Part shown: positions 16,757 to 25,731 of the stretch, piece by piece
Position numbering within the stretch: the first letter of the stretch is position 1
Layout: each line of letters starts with the position of its first letter
Source of the DNA: Streptantibioticus_C sp963761325
Lineage (GTDB): Bacteria; Actinomycetota; Actinomycetes; Streptomycetales; Streptomycetaceae
Length of the DNA: 64,000 bases
Assembly (NCBI GenBank): GCA_963761325.1
Contig: CAVXGZ010000008.1
Location: 930,001-994,000 of the forward strand
Direction of reading: 5' to 3'
Notes under the pieces: generated by a model
Told to the model about the DNA's origin: nothing
Seen by the model: the letters and a program-made list of their open reading frames with translations, nothing else
The model's database searches: none
Position numbers and translations under genes: made by a program

Positions 16757-18142
16757 TCAGCGGATGCCGACCTCGGCGAGCGCGAGGCGCTGGGCGGGGG
16801 TGGCGTCGGTGGGCCAGTAGACGTAGACCACGCCGCCGGTGCCGCTGGAGAGCTGGCCGGAGGCGTTGTAGCGCTTGGTCCGCAGCCACACCGTCTCGAA
16901 CTGGGCCCGCTTGTAGACGTTGCGGACCGCGGCGTCGTCGGAGCTGGCCGGGTCGTGCGCGACCACGTCGCCCTGCGGGGTGAAGCCGGCGATGCACATC
17001 AGGTGGCCCGAGGTGCTGTAGTTGGCGCCGTCGAGCTCCGAGGCGAGGAACGACTGGGACGTTATCACCGGGATGCCGTGCTTGATCAGGTGCTCGATGT
17101 CGTTGAGCGTGTGCAGCCGGGTGATGACGCCTTCCATGTCGTGCCAGCGGGCCGCGTAGGCCGCGTTGAACGGCCAGTTGCCGCAGCCCTCGTACTGGTA
17201 GTCGTAGGTGTAGCGGGCCGCGTAGTCGACCTCGGGGTCCTGGTAGGTCGGGTCCACCCAGGCCAGGTCGGCCTTGGAGGGGCCGCGCCCCCAGTACTTG
17301 ACGACCATCGAGGACGAGGTCGGGCTGCACCACGCCTCGCCGCCGTTGTCGTACTGCGGGTACTGGCCGGAGTGGATGTCCTGCGAGAAGCTCGGCACCG
17401 CGAGCTCGATCCCGGCGGCCTCGCCGGGCGTGGAGGCGGGCACCGTGAAGCGGGCCGGGATGTCGGAGGCCATCGCGCCGATCCGCCAGACCGTCGGGGT
17501 CAGCCGGGTGCCGGGCTTGCGGTACAGCGTCACCCGCAGCTGGTACGACGAGAGCCGCAGCGCGCTGGACTCGTCGTCGATGGCGAAGGTGTCGGTGGAG
17601 ATGCCGCTGCGCCCGTCGTCCTGGCCGTCGACGGAGGTGCGCCGGATGTCGGCGTCGCTGTCACCGGAGGTCCACCGGCCCATCACGTACCAGGGCGTCG
17701 TGGTGCCGTCGTTGTAGGTGCCGCCCAGCTCGACCTGGATCCAGGTGCTCTCCGGGGTGTTGGCGTTCCAGGAGGAGACCAGCTCGGTGGCGGCGTGCGG
17801 CAGCACGCGCACCGGGGAGGTCCACTGCGCGTACTCCCACTCGGCGGTGGTGCCGGTGTGCGGGTCGGTGTAGCTGACGGTCCCCAGCGGCGCGGCGATG
17901 ACGATGCCGGGCCGCAGACCGGGCACCACGCGGGTGCCCCGGCCGGCGCCGCAACGCCAGTCGGTGTAGGAGGTCCAGGAGTGGTAGTCCACGGGTGCGT
18001 CCTGCGGAGCCGGGGCGGTGGTCCCCCGACGGGCGGCCGGACGCGGCGCGGCGGAGGCGAGCGCGGGGTCGACGACGACGGCGGTGGCCGCGGTCGCGAG
18101 CGCGGCGGCCAGAACGGCGCGGCGCGGGGCGGGTCTTGTCAT
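16757..18142 (-). CDS. secreted C39-like peptidase family protein
   Basis: 461 aa from the ATG at 18142. The N-terminus has a twin arginine (APRRAVLAAAL) then a hydrophobic stretch and ALASAAP, so it is probably exported, perhaps by Tat. The N-terminal half is a beta-rich region (about 50-240) and the C-terminal half a papain-like C39_2 domain: cysteine in GEAWCSPTSSSMVV, histidine in STSGHLMCIAGF and aspartate in VVAHDPAS. Such proteins are common in Streptomyces secretomes; the substrate is unknown. The leader has a 17-bp palindrome (18158-18174). Convergent with alkB. Confidence 0.85.
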   Translation of the reverse strand: MTRPAPRRAVLAAALATAATAVVVDPALASAAPRPAARRGTTAPAPQDAPVDYHSWTSYTDWRCGAGRGTRVVPGLRPGIVIAAPLGTVSYTDPHTGTTAEWEYAQWTSPVRVLPHAATELVSSWNANTPESTWIQVELGGTYNDGTTTPWYVMGRWTSGDSDADIRRTSVDGQDDGRSGISTDTFAIDDESSALRLSSYQLRVTLYRKPGTRLTPTVWRIGAMASDIPARFTVPASTPGEAAGIELAVPSFSQDIHSGQYPQYDNGGEAWCSPTSSSMVVKYWGRGPSKADLAWVDPTYQDPEVDYAARYTYDYQYEGCGNWPFNAAYAARWHDMEGVITRLHTLNDIEHLIKHGIPVITSQSFLASELDGANYSTSGHLMCIAGFTPQGDVVAHDPASSDDAAVRNVYKRAQFETVWLRTKRYNASGQLSSGTGGVVYVYWPTDATPAQRLALAEVGIR

Positions 18143-18157
18143 TGCGGAGCCCCATCT

Positions 18158-18174
18158 CCTCGGTCGGACCGAGG
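18158..18174. repeat. 17-bp palindrome in the leader of the C39-like gene
   Basis: CCTCGGTC-G-GACCGAGG, perfect 8-bp arms about one base apart, 15 bp upstream of the start codon. It could be an operator or a hairpin near the ribosome binding site. Confidence 0.5.
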
Positions 18175-18342
18175 TGTTCGTATGGTTCACTGCGGGTTTT
18201 TCGTAGCTTGTCCGTGGCCGATCAATCACTGGTCCGTGGGGGCAACTATCGCTGTTGTCCCCGGTGTTCTGCCAGGGTTCACCGGCAGGTCAGAGATGTT
18301 TATTGGTAGAGACCACTGGAGGTTCACCGGGACGGCGCCCGG

Positions 18343-19507
18343 TCAGCCGGGCAGGACGACGAGTTCGCGGCCGGTGGTGTTCAGCCGCTCGCCGCCGTCC
18401 GCGGTGCACACCGCGATGTCCTCGATCCGGGCGCCGAACCGGCCCGGCAGGTAGATGCCCGGCTCGATGGAGAACGCCATGCCGGGCTCCAGCCTGCGGT
18501 CGCTGCCGGCCACGATGTACGGCTCCTCGTGGGTCTCCATGCCGATGCCGTGCCCGGTGCGGTGGATGAAGTGCTCGCCGTACCCGGCGTCCGCGATGAG
18601 GTCCCGGCCGACCGCGTCGAGTTCCTGCGCGGTGATCCCCGGGCGCACCGCCTGGGTCTGCGCCTGCTGGGCGCGGCGCAGCACCTCGTACAGCTCGCGG
18701 AACTCGGCCGGCGGCTCGCCGACGGCGTAGGTGCGGGTGGAGTCCGAGCAGTAGCCGTCCTGCGTGGTGCCGCCGATGTCCACCACGACCGGGTCGCCGC
18801 GCCGGATCACCCGGTCGGAGACCTCGTGGTGCGGGCTGGCGCCGTTGGGGCCGGCGCCGACGATCACGAAGTCGCAGGTGGCGTGGCCGGCGTCCAGGAT
18901 CGCCGTGGCGATGTCGCGGGCCACCTCGCGTTCGGTGCGGCCCGGGCGCAGCCAGTCGCCGATCCGGCGGTGCACCCGGTCGATCGCCGCCCCGGCCCGG
19001 CGCAGCGCCTCGACCTCGGCCGGGTTCTTGCGCATCCGCATCGCCTGCAACACCTGCCCGGCCGGCCGCTGTTCGGCGTCCGGCAGCACGGCCCGGAAGG
19101 CGAGCACCTTCTCGGCCCACATGTGGTCGTCCACCGCGATCCGCCGCACGCCGTCCGGCAGCCGGCGGGCCACCAGGGCGTAGGGGTCGTCGGTCTCCGC
19201 CCAGCCGATGATCTCCATCCCCAGCGACCCGGCCGGCGACGCCTCGGCGGCGGCCTTCTCCAGGGCCGGCACGACCAGCACCGGATCGCCCTCGGCCGGG
19301 CAGACCAGGCAGGTCAGCCGCTCCAGCGGATGCGCGTGGTAGCCGGTGAGGTAGCGCAGATCGGCGCTCGGCGAGATCAGCAGCGCGTCGAGCCCCGCCG
19401 CGGCGGCGGCCCGGCAGGCGCTCGGCGACCCGGTCGGCGGAGAACAGCGCGGCGGCGCCGGGATCCGGCGCGGCGGTGGCGGTCGGGGCGTGCGGGGAGT
19501 CAGTCAC
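18343..19507 (-). pseudogene. M24 aminopeptidase P-like gene with an apparent frameshift
   Basis: A clear gene start (GTG at 19507, reading VTDSPHAP...FSADRVAER) is in one frame, but the rest of the N-terminal creatinase-like domain (GLDALLISPSADLRYLTGY) and the whole M24 domain are in another; the switch lies at about 19414-19425. From a GTG at 19281 an uninterrupted 312-aa product remains: DIGGTTQDGYCSDSTRTY, HRTGHGIG, EEPYI and SIEPGIYLPGRFGARIED, with all five metal ligands of an Xaa-Pro-type aminopeptidase. So the catalytic domain looks intact while the N-terminal domain is split. Either a sequencing or assembly error or a real mutation; the catalytic part might still be made from 19281. 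Confidence 0.75.
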
Positions 19508-19614
19508 ACCGGCCACCGTAGACGCCCGGCGGGCGGCCCGGGGCGGGGGCACGCGAAGAGGGCACCCGACCAGAGTCACCCGCGCCGGCGCCGCGAAACC
19601 GTACTCTGATCGCG

Positions 19615-20286
19615 ATGGACCAGCACCTCACGCCCCGCGACCCCCGCGCGACCGACCCCGCCTCGCCGGCTTCGGGCGCCTCCGAATCCGGACCGCGCCC
19701 GGCGTGTCCCGCGCTGTGCGACCTGGCCGGGCGGGTGCGCGAACTGCGGCCCTCCTGCGGCCGGGTGCGGCTGGTCGCGGTGGACGGGCACGCCGGCTCC
19801 GGCAAGACCACCTTCACCGCCCGGCTGGCGCAGGCGCTCGGCGGGGCGCCGGTGGTCCACCTGGACGACGTGGCCACCCACGACGAGCTGTTCGCCTGGA
19901 CCTCGCGGCTGCGCTCGACGGTGCTGGAGCCGCTGGCCCGCGGGGCCGACGCGTGGCTGCCGGTCTACGACTGGACCGCGCGGCGCTTCGGCCGGACGGT
20001 GCGGGTGCCGTGCGGATCGGTGGTGCTGGTCGAGGGGGTGGGCGCGGGCCGGGCGGCGCTGCGCCCCCACCTGGCCGGGCTGCTGTGGATGGAGACCGAC
20101 CGGGACACCGCGTGGGCGCGCGGCCGGCACCGCGACGGCCCCGACCTCGATGGCTTCTGGCGCCGGTGGCTGCGCGCGGAGAGCATGCACTTCGCGGCCG
20201 ACCCCAGCCGGCCGCACGCCGACCGGCTGGTGCGCGAGGTGCCGGACGGGTACGAGGTGCTGCCGGGTCCGGCCGGCCGCGGCTGA
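19615..20286 (+). CDS. uridine kinase-like P-loop NTPase
   Basis: 223 aa, ATG at 19615. Walker A GHAGSGKTTF lies at about residues 58-67, followed by VVHLDDVATHDELFAW, which resembles the substrate-side acidic motif of uridine/pantothenate kinases, and VVLVEGVGAGRAAL. The C-terminal part has RWLRAESMHFAADPSRPHADRLV. The phosphate acceptor is not known. TACTCT lies 7 bp before the start, so it may be leaderless. Stands alone between the frameshifted M24 gene (divergent) and a long regulatory spacer. Confidence 0.8.
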   Translation: MDQHLTPRDPRATDPASPASGASESGPRPACPALCDLAGRVRELRPSCGRVRLVAVDGHAGSGKTTFTARLAQALGGAPVVHLDDVATHDELFAWTSRLRSTVLEPLARGADAWLPVYDWTARRFGRTVRVPCGSVVLVEGVGAGRAALRPHLAGLLWMETDRDTAWARGRHRDGPDLDGFWRRWLRAESMHFAADPSRPHADRLVREVPDGYEVLPGPAGRG

Positions 20287-20383
20287 GCGGATCGAGGGAA
20301 CCTCCAGCCATCACCCAGCGTGACGGGGCGCAGCCGGTGCGCTGCGGACCGGAAATCGGCTCCGTCCGGTCGTCCAACGCGGC

Positions 20384-20413
20384 TTGACCTGGGGGGTGTA
20401 CAGGACTTACGTT
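20384..20413 (+). promoter_or_regulatory. strong housekeeping-type promoter
   Basis: TTGACC (20384-20389), 18 bp, TACGTT (20408-20413). This is close to the Streptomyces HrdB consensus (TTGACR - 16..18 - TANNNT). Transcription should begin near 20419-20421. Confidence 0.6.
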
Positions 20414-20418
20414 CTCAA

Positions 20419-20490
20419 TGCACGGCCGAACGCGAGCCGTCAACGAGCACGAAGCCCCCGGTTGTTCCCCCGTGACCGGGGGCTTCGTCC
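20419..20490 (+). ncRNA. candidate small RNA (or attenuated leader)
   Basis: A transcript from the promoter at 20384-20413 would run into a strong hairpin after only about 30 nt, giving an RNA of about 70 nt. A 40-codon ORF begins with ATG at 20418 and runs through the hairpin to 20540, so it could instead be a short leaderless ORF with an attenuator before the AAA ATPase gene. No known RNA family is recognised. Confidence 0.4.
20449..20488 (+). terminator. 14-bp stem hairpin terminator
   Basis: ACGAAGCCCCCGGT (20449-20462) pairs perfectly with ACCGGGGGCTTCGT (20475-20488) across a 12-base loop. The following bases are only weakly T-rich (CCGTTTCC). Confidence 0.75.
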
Positions 20491-20742
20491 GTTTCCGGCG
20501 CGGTGATATCTCCGTTTCGCCGGATCTGCTCCCCTGGTGATCTCACGTTCCGTGATCGGCTCATGGCTGGCCGACGGCGGTCTCCTCTTCCGCCGGGATG
20601 CCCCGCGGGTACCATGCCGAAGGGGACGCGGTCGGGTGGCTTCACGCGCTCCGCTTTCGCGTCAACTCACCGACCGGGTACGGCGGTTGTGTTCTCGCGA
20701 GGTGGCGGCGGCAGGCCAGGGGGCACAGTTGTGGGGGGTTCG

Positions 20743-22614
20743 ATGGATTTCGGCTCGCAGCGCTCCGGCGCCCCCGCGGACCTGGCATGGCTGCGGGGCG
20801 TCGACGCCTACGCGGTGGCCGCCTACGGCCGCGCCGAGGAGGAGTTCCGCGAGGCGGTACGGCTCGACCCCGGGATGGCCGACGCGTGGCTGGGGCTGCA
20901 CGCGCTGCGGGTGGACACCGCCGGGGCGCTGCTGGGGATGCACCGGCACCGGGACCGCTTCGGCGAGCAGCGCGAACGGCACGGCCGCCCGCTCAACTCC
21001 TGGTACTGGCTGGGCTGGTGGGTGCAGCCGGTGCTGGAGACCGCCCGCGACCTGGAGCTGGCGCACGCCTCGCACTGGCTGGACGAGCGCCACGTCCCCG
21101 AGCTCGACGCGGCGCTCAGCGCGCTCCCGGCGCTCGACGAGGACCCGCGGGTGCGGTTCCTGCACGCCTGCCGGGCCTACCTGCTCAAGGACTGGGAGCA
21201 GCTGGCCCACCACGCCGAGCCGCTGCTGGACGATCCGGTGCTCGGCATCGAGGCCGGGCTGTTCGGCGGGATGGCCCGGGTGCGGCTGGAGATGTGCGGG
21301 CAGGCCGAACCGGTGCTGGCGAGCGCCCTGATGCGCTGCCGCAGCGAGCAGCCGCAGCGCAAGGAGCTGCGCTACTGGCTGGCCAGGGCCCACGAGGGCA
21401 ACGGCCGCACCGCCGCGGCCCTCCCGCTCTACCGCGCGGTCCACGTGGTGGACGCCGAGTTCATGGACACCGCCGCCCGGCTGTCCGCCATCACCGAGAC
21501 CGAGGACGGGCTGGACGACGTCTCGGCCGCCCTGCCGCTGCCCGGCGGCTCCGAGCCGGGGCGGGCCGGCCTGCCGCCCGGCGAGGACCCCGGGTTCGAC
21601 CCGGCCGACGTGCTCGGTCCCGACCCGGCGGGCCCGCCGGCCGGACCGGCGGCGGTCGACGAGAACGGGACCCGGGAGACCGCGCTGCTGGCCGCGGCGC
21701 TGTCCGCCCCGCCGTTCGCGGCCCGGATGGGCTCGGCCGATCCGGTGCTGCTCGACCAGGCGCTGGCGGAGCTGGAGCGGATGGTCGGCCTGGACCCGGT
21801 CAAGCGGCAGGTCAAGGCGTTGTCCGCGCAGCTGCGGATGGCGCGGCTGCGGGCCGGGCAGGGCCTGCCGGTGCAGCCGCCGAAGCGGCACTTCGTCTTC
21901 TCCGGCCCGTCCGGGACCGGCAAGACCACCGTCGCCCGGATACTCGGCCGGGTCTTCTACGCCCTCGGGCTGCTCGGCGGCGACCACCTGGTGGAGGCGC
22001 AGCGCGCGGACCTGGTCGGCGAGTACCTGGGCCAGACCGCGGTGAAGGCCAACGACCTGATCGACACGGCGCTCGGCGGGGTGCTCTTCGTCGACGAGGC
22101 GTACAGCCTGTCGAACTCCGGCTACGGCAAGGCGGACGCCTACGGCGACGAGGCGCTGCAGGTGCTGCTCAAACGCGCCGAGGACAACCGCGACCGGCTG
22201 GTGGTGATACTCGCCGGCTATCCCGAGGGCATGGACCGGCTGCTGGCCGCCAACCCCGGCCTGTCCTCCCGCTTCACCACCCGGGTGGACTTCCCCAGCT
22301 ACCGCCCGCTGGAGCTGACCCGGATCGGCGAGGTGCTGGCCGCCGAGGGCGGCGACCGCTGGGACGCCGAGGCGCTGGACGAACTGCGCAGCATCAGCGG
22401 CCACGTCGTCGCCGAGCACTGGATCGACGAGCTGGGCAACGGCCGCTTCCTGCGCACCCTGTACGAGAAGAGCTGCGCCTACCGCGACCTGCGGCTGTCC
22501 GGCTACACCGGCACCCCGGGCCGCGAGGACCTGGCCACCCTGCGGCTGCCCGACCTGATGCAGGCGTACGGCGAGGTGCTGGCCGGCCGCGGTCCCGGGC
22601 TGCCGTCGGAGTGA
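20743..22614 (+). CDS. EccA-like AAA ATPase with N-terminal TPR-like region
   Basis: 623 aa from the ATG at 20743; an in-frame GTG at 20731 with AGGGGG seven bases upstream is a good alternative. Residues 1-260 are helical, TPR-like (AEEEFREAVRLDPGMADAWLGL). After a Pro/Gly/Asp-rich linker (about 260-320) comes a CbxX/CfqX AAA domain: Walker A GPSGTGKTT, Walker B GVLFVDEAYSL, and NPGLSSRFTTRVDFPSY with the arginine finger region. This is the architecture of EccA of type VII (ESX) secretion. No other ESX gene is nearby, so it is an orphan here. Convergent with the CNNM genes. Confidence 0.88.
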   Translation: MDFGSQRSGAPADLAWLRGVDAYAVAAYGRAEEEFREAVRLDPGMADAWLGLHALRVDTAGALLGMHRHRDRFGEQRERHGRPLNSWYWLGWWVQPVLETARDLELAHASHWLDERHVPELDAALSALPALDEDPRVRFLHACRAYLLKDWEQLAHHAEPLLDDPVLGIEAGLFGGMARVRLEMCGQAEPVLASALMRCRSEQPQRKELRYWLARAHEGNGRTAAALPLYRAVHVVDAEFMDTAARLSAITETEDGLDDVSAALPLPGGSEPGRAGLPPGEDPGFDPADVLGPDPAGPPAGPAAVDENGTRETALLAAALSAPPFAARMGSADPVLLDQALAELERMVGLDPVKRQVKALSAQLRMARLRAGQGLPVQPPKRHFVFSGPSGTGKTTVARILGRVFYALGLLGGDHLVEAQRADLVGEYLGQTAVKANDLIDTALGGVLFVDEAYSLSNSGYGKADAYGDEALQVLLKRAEDNRDRLVVILAGYPEGMDRLLAANPGLSSRFTTRVDFPSYRPLELTRIGEVLAAEGGDRWDAEALDELRSISGHVVAEHWIDELGNGRFLRTLYEKSCAYRDLRLSGYTGTPGREDLATLRLPDLMQAYGEVLAGRGPGLPSE

Positions 22615-22642
22615 CGGCGGCCCAGGAGCGCGGCCGGACCCT

Positions 22643-23731
22643 TCAGCCGGCCATGGCGGCCGGCCGGCCGGCCCGCGGCCCGGCCGGGGCGCCCTGCGCG
22701 CGGTGCGCGGGGTCGCGCACCTCGCCGACCAGCAGCTCCAGCACGTCCTCCAGGGCCACCAGGCCCAGCACCCGGCCGTCGGCGTCCGCCACCGCCGCCA
22801 GGTGCGAGGCGGCCCGGCGCATCGAGGTGAGCGCGTCGTCCAGCGGCAGCTCGGCCCGCAGCGTCGCCATCCGCCGCCACAGCCTGGCCGGCACCGGCTG
22901 GTCGCCCTCCTCGTTCTGCTGGGCCTCCAGGACGTCCTTGACGTGCAGGTAGCCGAGGAACCCGCCGCCGGGTCCGGCGATCGGGAACCGCGAGTACCCG
23001 GTGCGGACGGTCAGCGCCTCCACCTCGGCCGGGGTCACCGAGGGGGTCACCGTCACCAGTTGGGCCGGCTCCAGCAGCACGTCGGTGACCGGGCGGGTGC
23101 CCAGCTCCAGCGCGTCGGACAGCCGTTCCTGGTCGCCGGGGTCCAGCAGCCCGGCCTGGCCGGAGTCCTCCACCAGGTAGGTCAGCTGCTCGCTGGTGAA
23201 GACCGCCTCGACCTCGTCGCGCGGCTCGACCCGGAACAGCCGCAGCATCAGCCGCGCGCACGCCCCGAGCACCACGATCACCGGGCGGAAGACCCCGGCG
23301 AAGGCGACCAGCTCAGGACCGAGCCACATCGCGGCCTTCTCCGGCGCGGCCATCGCCAGGTTCTTCGGCACCAGCTCGCCGATCACCAGGTGCAGGAAGA
23401 CCACCACGGCCAGCGCGATGACGTAGCCCGCCGGGTGGACCAGGCCGTCCGGCAGCCCGGTCGCGGCGAAGGCCGGCTCCAGCAACCGGGTGACGGTCGG
23501 CTCGGCGACCGCGCCGAGCGTCAGCGAGCAGATGGTGACGCCGAACTGCGCGGCGGCCATCATGTGCGGCAGGTTCTCCAGCCCGTGCAGCACGGTGCGG
23601 GCCCGGCGCTGGCCGGCCGCCAGCGGTTCGATCTGGCTGCGGCGCACCGAGACCATCGCGAACTCGGCGCCGACGAAGAAGCCGTTGGCCAGCACCAGCA
23701 CCAGGGCCAGCAGCAGTTGCAGGAAGCTCAT
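22643..23731 (-). CDS. CNNM/CBS-domain membrane protein (HlyC/CorC family), second of a pair
   Basis: 362 aa. The N-terminal CNNM transmembrane domain begins with LANGFFVGAEFAMVSVRRSQ and includes VIGELVPKNLAMAAPE, the family hallmark, over about residues 1-175. A CBS pair follows (VTDVLLEPAQLV to GEVRDPAH). Unlike the upstream paralogue it lacks the C-terminal CorC_HlyC transporter-associated domain. Family members are linked to magnesium or other divalent cation export. The ATG at 23731 shares its A with the TGA of the upstream gene, so translation is coupled. Confidence 0.9.
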   Translation of the reverse strand: MSFLQLLLALVLVLANGFFVGAEFAMVSVRRSQIEPLAAGQRRARTVLHGLENLPHMMAAAQFGVTICSLTLGAVAEPTVTRLLEPAFAATGLPDGLVHPAGYVIALAVVVFLHLVIGELVPKNLAMAAPEKAAMWLGPELVAFAGVFRPVIVVLGACARLMLRLFRVEPRDEVEAVFTSEQLTYLVEDSGQAGLLDPGDQERLSDALELGTRPVTDVLLEPAQLVTVTPSVTPAEVEALTVRTGYSRFPIAGPGGGFLGYLHVKDVLEAQQNEEGDQPVPARLWRRMATLRAELPLDDALTSMRRAASHLAAVADADGRVLGLVALEDVLELLVGEVRDPAHRAQGAPAGPRAGRPAAMAG

Positions 23732-25050
23732 CACCGCTCCTCCTGCCCGCCGCCGGTGCGCACCAGGCGCACCAACTCCGCGCGGTGGTGGCCGACCCCG
23801 AGCACCCGGGCCCGCCAGCCGGGCAGTTCGGCGACGTCGCCCGGCACCGGGATGCGGCCGAGGTGGTCGGCGACCAGGCCGGCCACCGTCTCGTACGGCC
23901 CCTGCGGGACGTCCAGGCCTATCCGGGTCAGGATGTCGACGCGGCAGCTGCCGTCGGCGTCCCAGGCGGGGTGGCCGTCCTGGGCCGGCGCGGGCGACAG
24001 CTCGGGCACGTCGGCGTCGTCGTGCTCGTCGCGGACCTCGCCGACCAGCTCCTCGACGATGTCCTCCAGGGTCACCACGCCGGCGGTGCCGCCGTACTCG
24101 TCGACGACCACCGCGATCGGCTGCTCGCTGCGCAACTGCTCCAGCAGCGACTGCACCGGCAGCGTCTCGGGGACCAGCAGCGGCGCCACGGCGATCCGGC
24201 CGACCGGGGTGCGGTCCCGCTCGGCGGCCGGCACGCACAGGGCGTCCTTGAGGTGGACCATGCCGACGACCTCGTCCAGCCGCTCCCGGTAGACCGGGAA
24301 GCGGGACAGCCCGGTCGCCCGGGTGAGGTTGAGCACGTCGGCCGCGGTCGTGGTGTCCTGCAGCGCGCTGACCCGCACCCGGGCGGTCATCACCGACTGC
24401 GCGGTCAGCTCGCCGAGGTTGAGGGTGCGCACGAACAGGTCGGCGGTGTCCTGTTCGATCGCGCCGGCCAGCGCGGAGTGCCGGGCGAGCGAGACCAGCT
24501 CGGTGGGCGTGCGGGCCGAGGCGAGCTCGTCGGTGGGCTCCACCCCGAGCGCGCGCACCAGCCGGTTGGCGGCGCCGTTGAGCAGCTCGATGACCGGCCG
24601 GAATATCCGGCTGAATATCCGCTGCGGTCCGGCGACCATCCGGGCGACCTGCATCGGCCGGGAGACCGCCCAGTTCTTCGGCACCAGCTCGCCGATCACC
24701 ATCTGGACGGCGGAGGCGATCAGCATGCCGACCACGACCGCCACGCCGGGCGCCACGGTGGCCGGCAGCCCCAGGGTGGTCAGCGGACCGGTCAGCAGCC
24801 GGGACAGCGCCGGTTCGGCCAGCATGCCGACCACCAGCGAGGTGATGGTGATGCCGAGCTGGGTGCCGGAGAGTTGGAAGGAGAGCTTGCGCAGCGCCGA
24901 CACGACGCTGCGGGCTCTGCGGTCGCCGTCGGCGGCGGCCCGTTCGGCCTCCGGACGGGCCACGGTCACCAGACCGAACTCGGCGGCCACGAAGAAGCCG
25001 TTGGCCAGGATCAGCAGGAAGGCCGCACCGAGCGGCAACAGGGAGATCAT
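23731..25050 (-). CDS. CNNM/CBS/CorC_HlyC membrane protein, first of a pair
   Basis: 439 aa. It has a CNNM membrane domain (about 1-190, with ANGFFVAAEFGLVTVARPEAE and VIGELVPKNWAVS), two CBS motifs (VMTARVRVSALQ to VVVDEYGGTAGVVTLEDIVEELVG region), and a C-terminal CorC_HlyC domain (about 350-430). It probably transports or controls transport of Mg2+/Co2+-type cations, perhaps as a heteromer with the paralogue encoded next to it. Preceded by a roughly 220-bp spacer that holds the terminator of the rib-his operon. Confidence 0.9.
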   Translation of the reverse strand: MISLLPLGAAFLLILANGFFVAAEFGLVTVARPEAERAAADGDRRARSVVSALRKLSFQLSGTQLGITITSLVVGMLAEPALSRLLTGPLTTLGLPATVAPGVAVVVGMLIASAVQMVIGELVPKNWAVSRPMQVARMVAGPQRIFSRIFRPVIELLNGAANRLVRALGVEPTDELASARTPTELVSLARHSALAGAIEQDTADLFVRTLNLGELTAQSVMTARVRVSALQDTTTAADVLNLTRATGLSRFPVYRERLDEVVGMVHLKDALCVPAAERDRTPVGRIAVAPLLVPETLPVQSLLEQLRSEQPIAVVVDEYGGTAGVVTLEDIVEELVGEVRDEHDDADVPELSPAPAQDGHPAWDADGSCRVDILTRIGLDVPQGPYETVAGLVADHLGRIPVPGDVAELPGWRARVLGVGHHRAELVRLVRTGGGQEER

Positions 25051-25238
25051 GCCGCCACCGCCACGCTCAGGGCGATTGGTACGGGGACGGCGCAGGTACT
25101 ACAGGACGGTTCGTCCATCGCCGGAAAGGTGTCACTCCTCGGTTGGTCACGGTTCCCCCGCGGGCCGCGCGGACTCGCTCGGCGCTGGGCGGTGGGACGG
25201 GCGCTGACCGCGCCGCCACACCAGACTAATGAAGAGAC

Positions 25239-25260
25239 CGCCGGACCGGGAGGTCCGGCG
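25239..25260 (-). terminator. terminator of the rib-his-PH operon
   Basis: CGCCGGACC / GGTCCGGCG, a perfect 9-bp stem with a GGGA loop, 12 bp after the PH-domain gene stop. On the minus strand it is followed by a pyrimidine-rich run (TCTCTTCATT). Confidence 0.75.
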
Positions 25261-25272
25261 TACCGGCCGCGG

Positions 25273-25731
25273 TCATCCGGCGTCCGGATCGCCGGTGCCG
25301 CGGGCCTCCACCAGTGCCCGCAGCCGCCGCGCGTCGCGGGTGGCGCCCTGCCGGCCGTTGCCCGGCTGGATGCCCATCGCGGCCATGCTGGTGCCGTCCG
25401 CGAGGTCCAGGTAGACCCACGGGTCGCCGGAGCGCAGGTTGACCCCCAGCACCTCGGCCCAGGCGAGCCGGCGGCTGGTGGTGAGGTTCACCACGGTCAC
25501 CCCGGCGTCGTCCGCGACCACCTTCGGCCGGGAGAGCACCAGCAGGATGCCGAAGATGACCAGGCCGGTGGCGGTCATCACGGTGCGGTCGGCGATCGTC
25601 CACGGCTCCGGCATGGCGAAGGCGACGGTGGTGAAGGTCACCACCGTCGCGACGCCCACCGTCAGCAGGACCGCGCGGGTGCGCCCGGGCCGGAAGACCA
25701 CCGGCAGCTGATCGGGCCGGTCGGCGTTCAC
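25273..25731 (-). CDS. PH-domain membrane protein
   Basis: 152 aa, GTG start at 25731 overlapping the hisG stop (GTGA). Two membrane segments (about 20-40 and 50-68) are followed by a small bacterial PH-like domain (PKVVADDAGVTVVNLTTSRRLAWAEVLGV...PWVYLDL). This gene is regularly found after hisG in Streptomyces as I recall. Function unknown. It is the last gene of the long operon that begins at the FMN riboswitch. Confidence 0.8.
   Translation of the reverse strand: MNADRPDQLPVVFRPGRTRAVLLTVGVATVVTFTTVAFAMPEPWTIADRTVMTATGLVIFGILLVLSRPKVVADDAGVTVVNLTTSRRLAWAEVLGVNLRSGDPWVYLDLADGTSMAAMGIQPGNGRQGATRDARRLRALVEARGTGDPDAG

Larger units (their letters stand above)
20287..20742 (+). other. 456-bp spacer with a promoter-terminator unit
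   Basis: The first half holds the compact unit described at 20384-20490. The second half (20491-20742) leads to the AAA ATPase gene; I see no clear promoter there apart from GGGTACCAT near 20608-20616. Confidence 0.4.
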
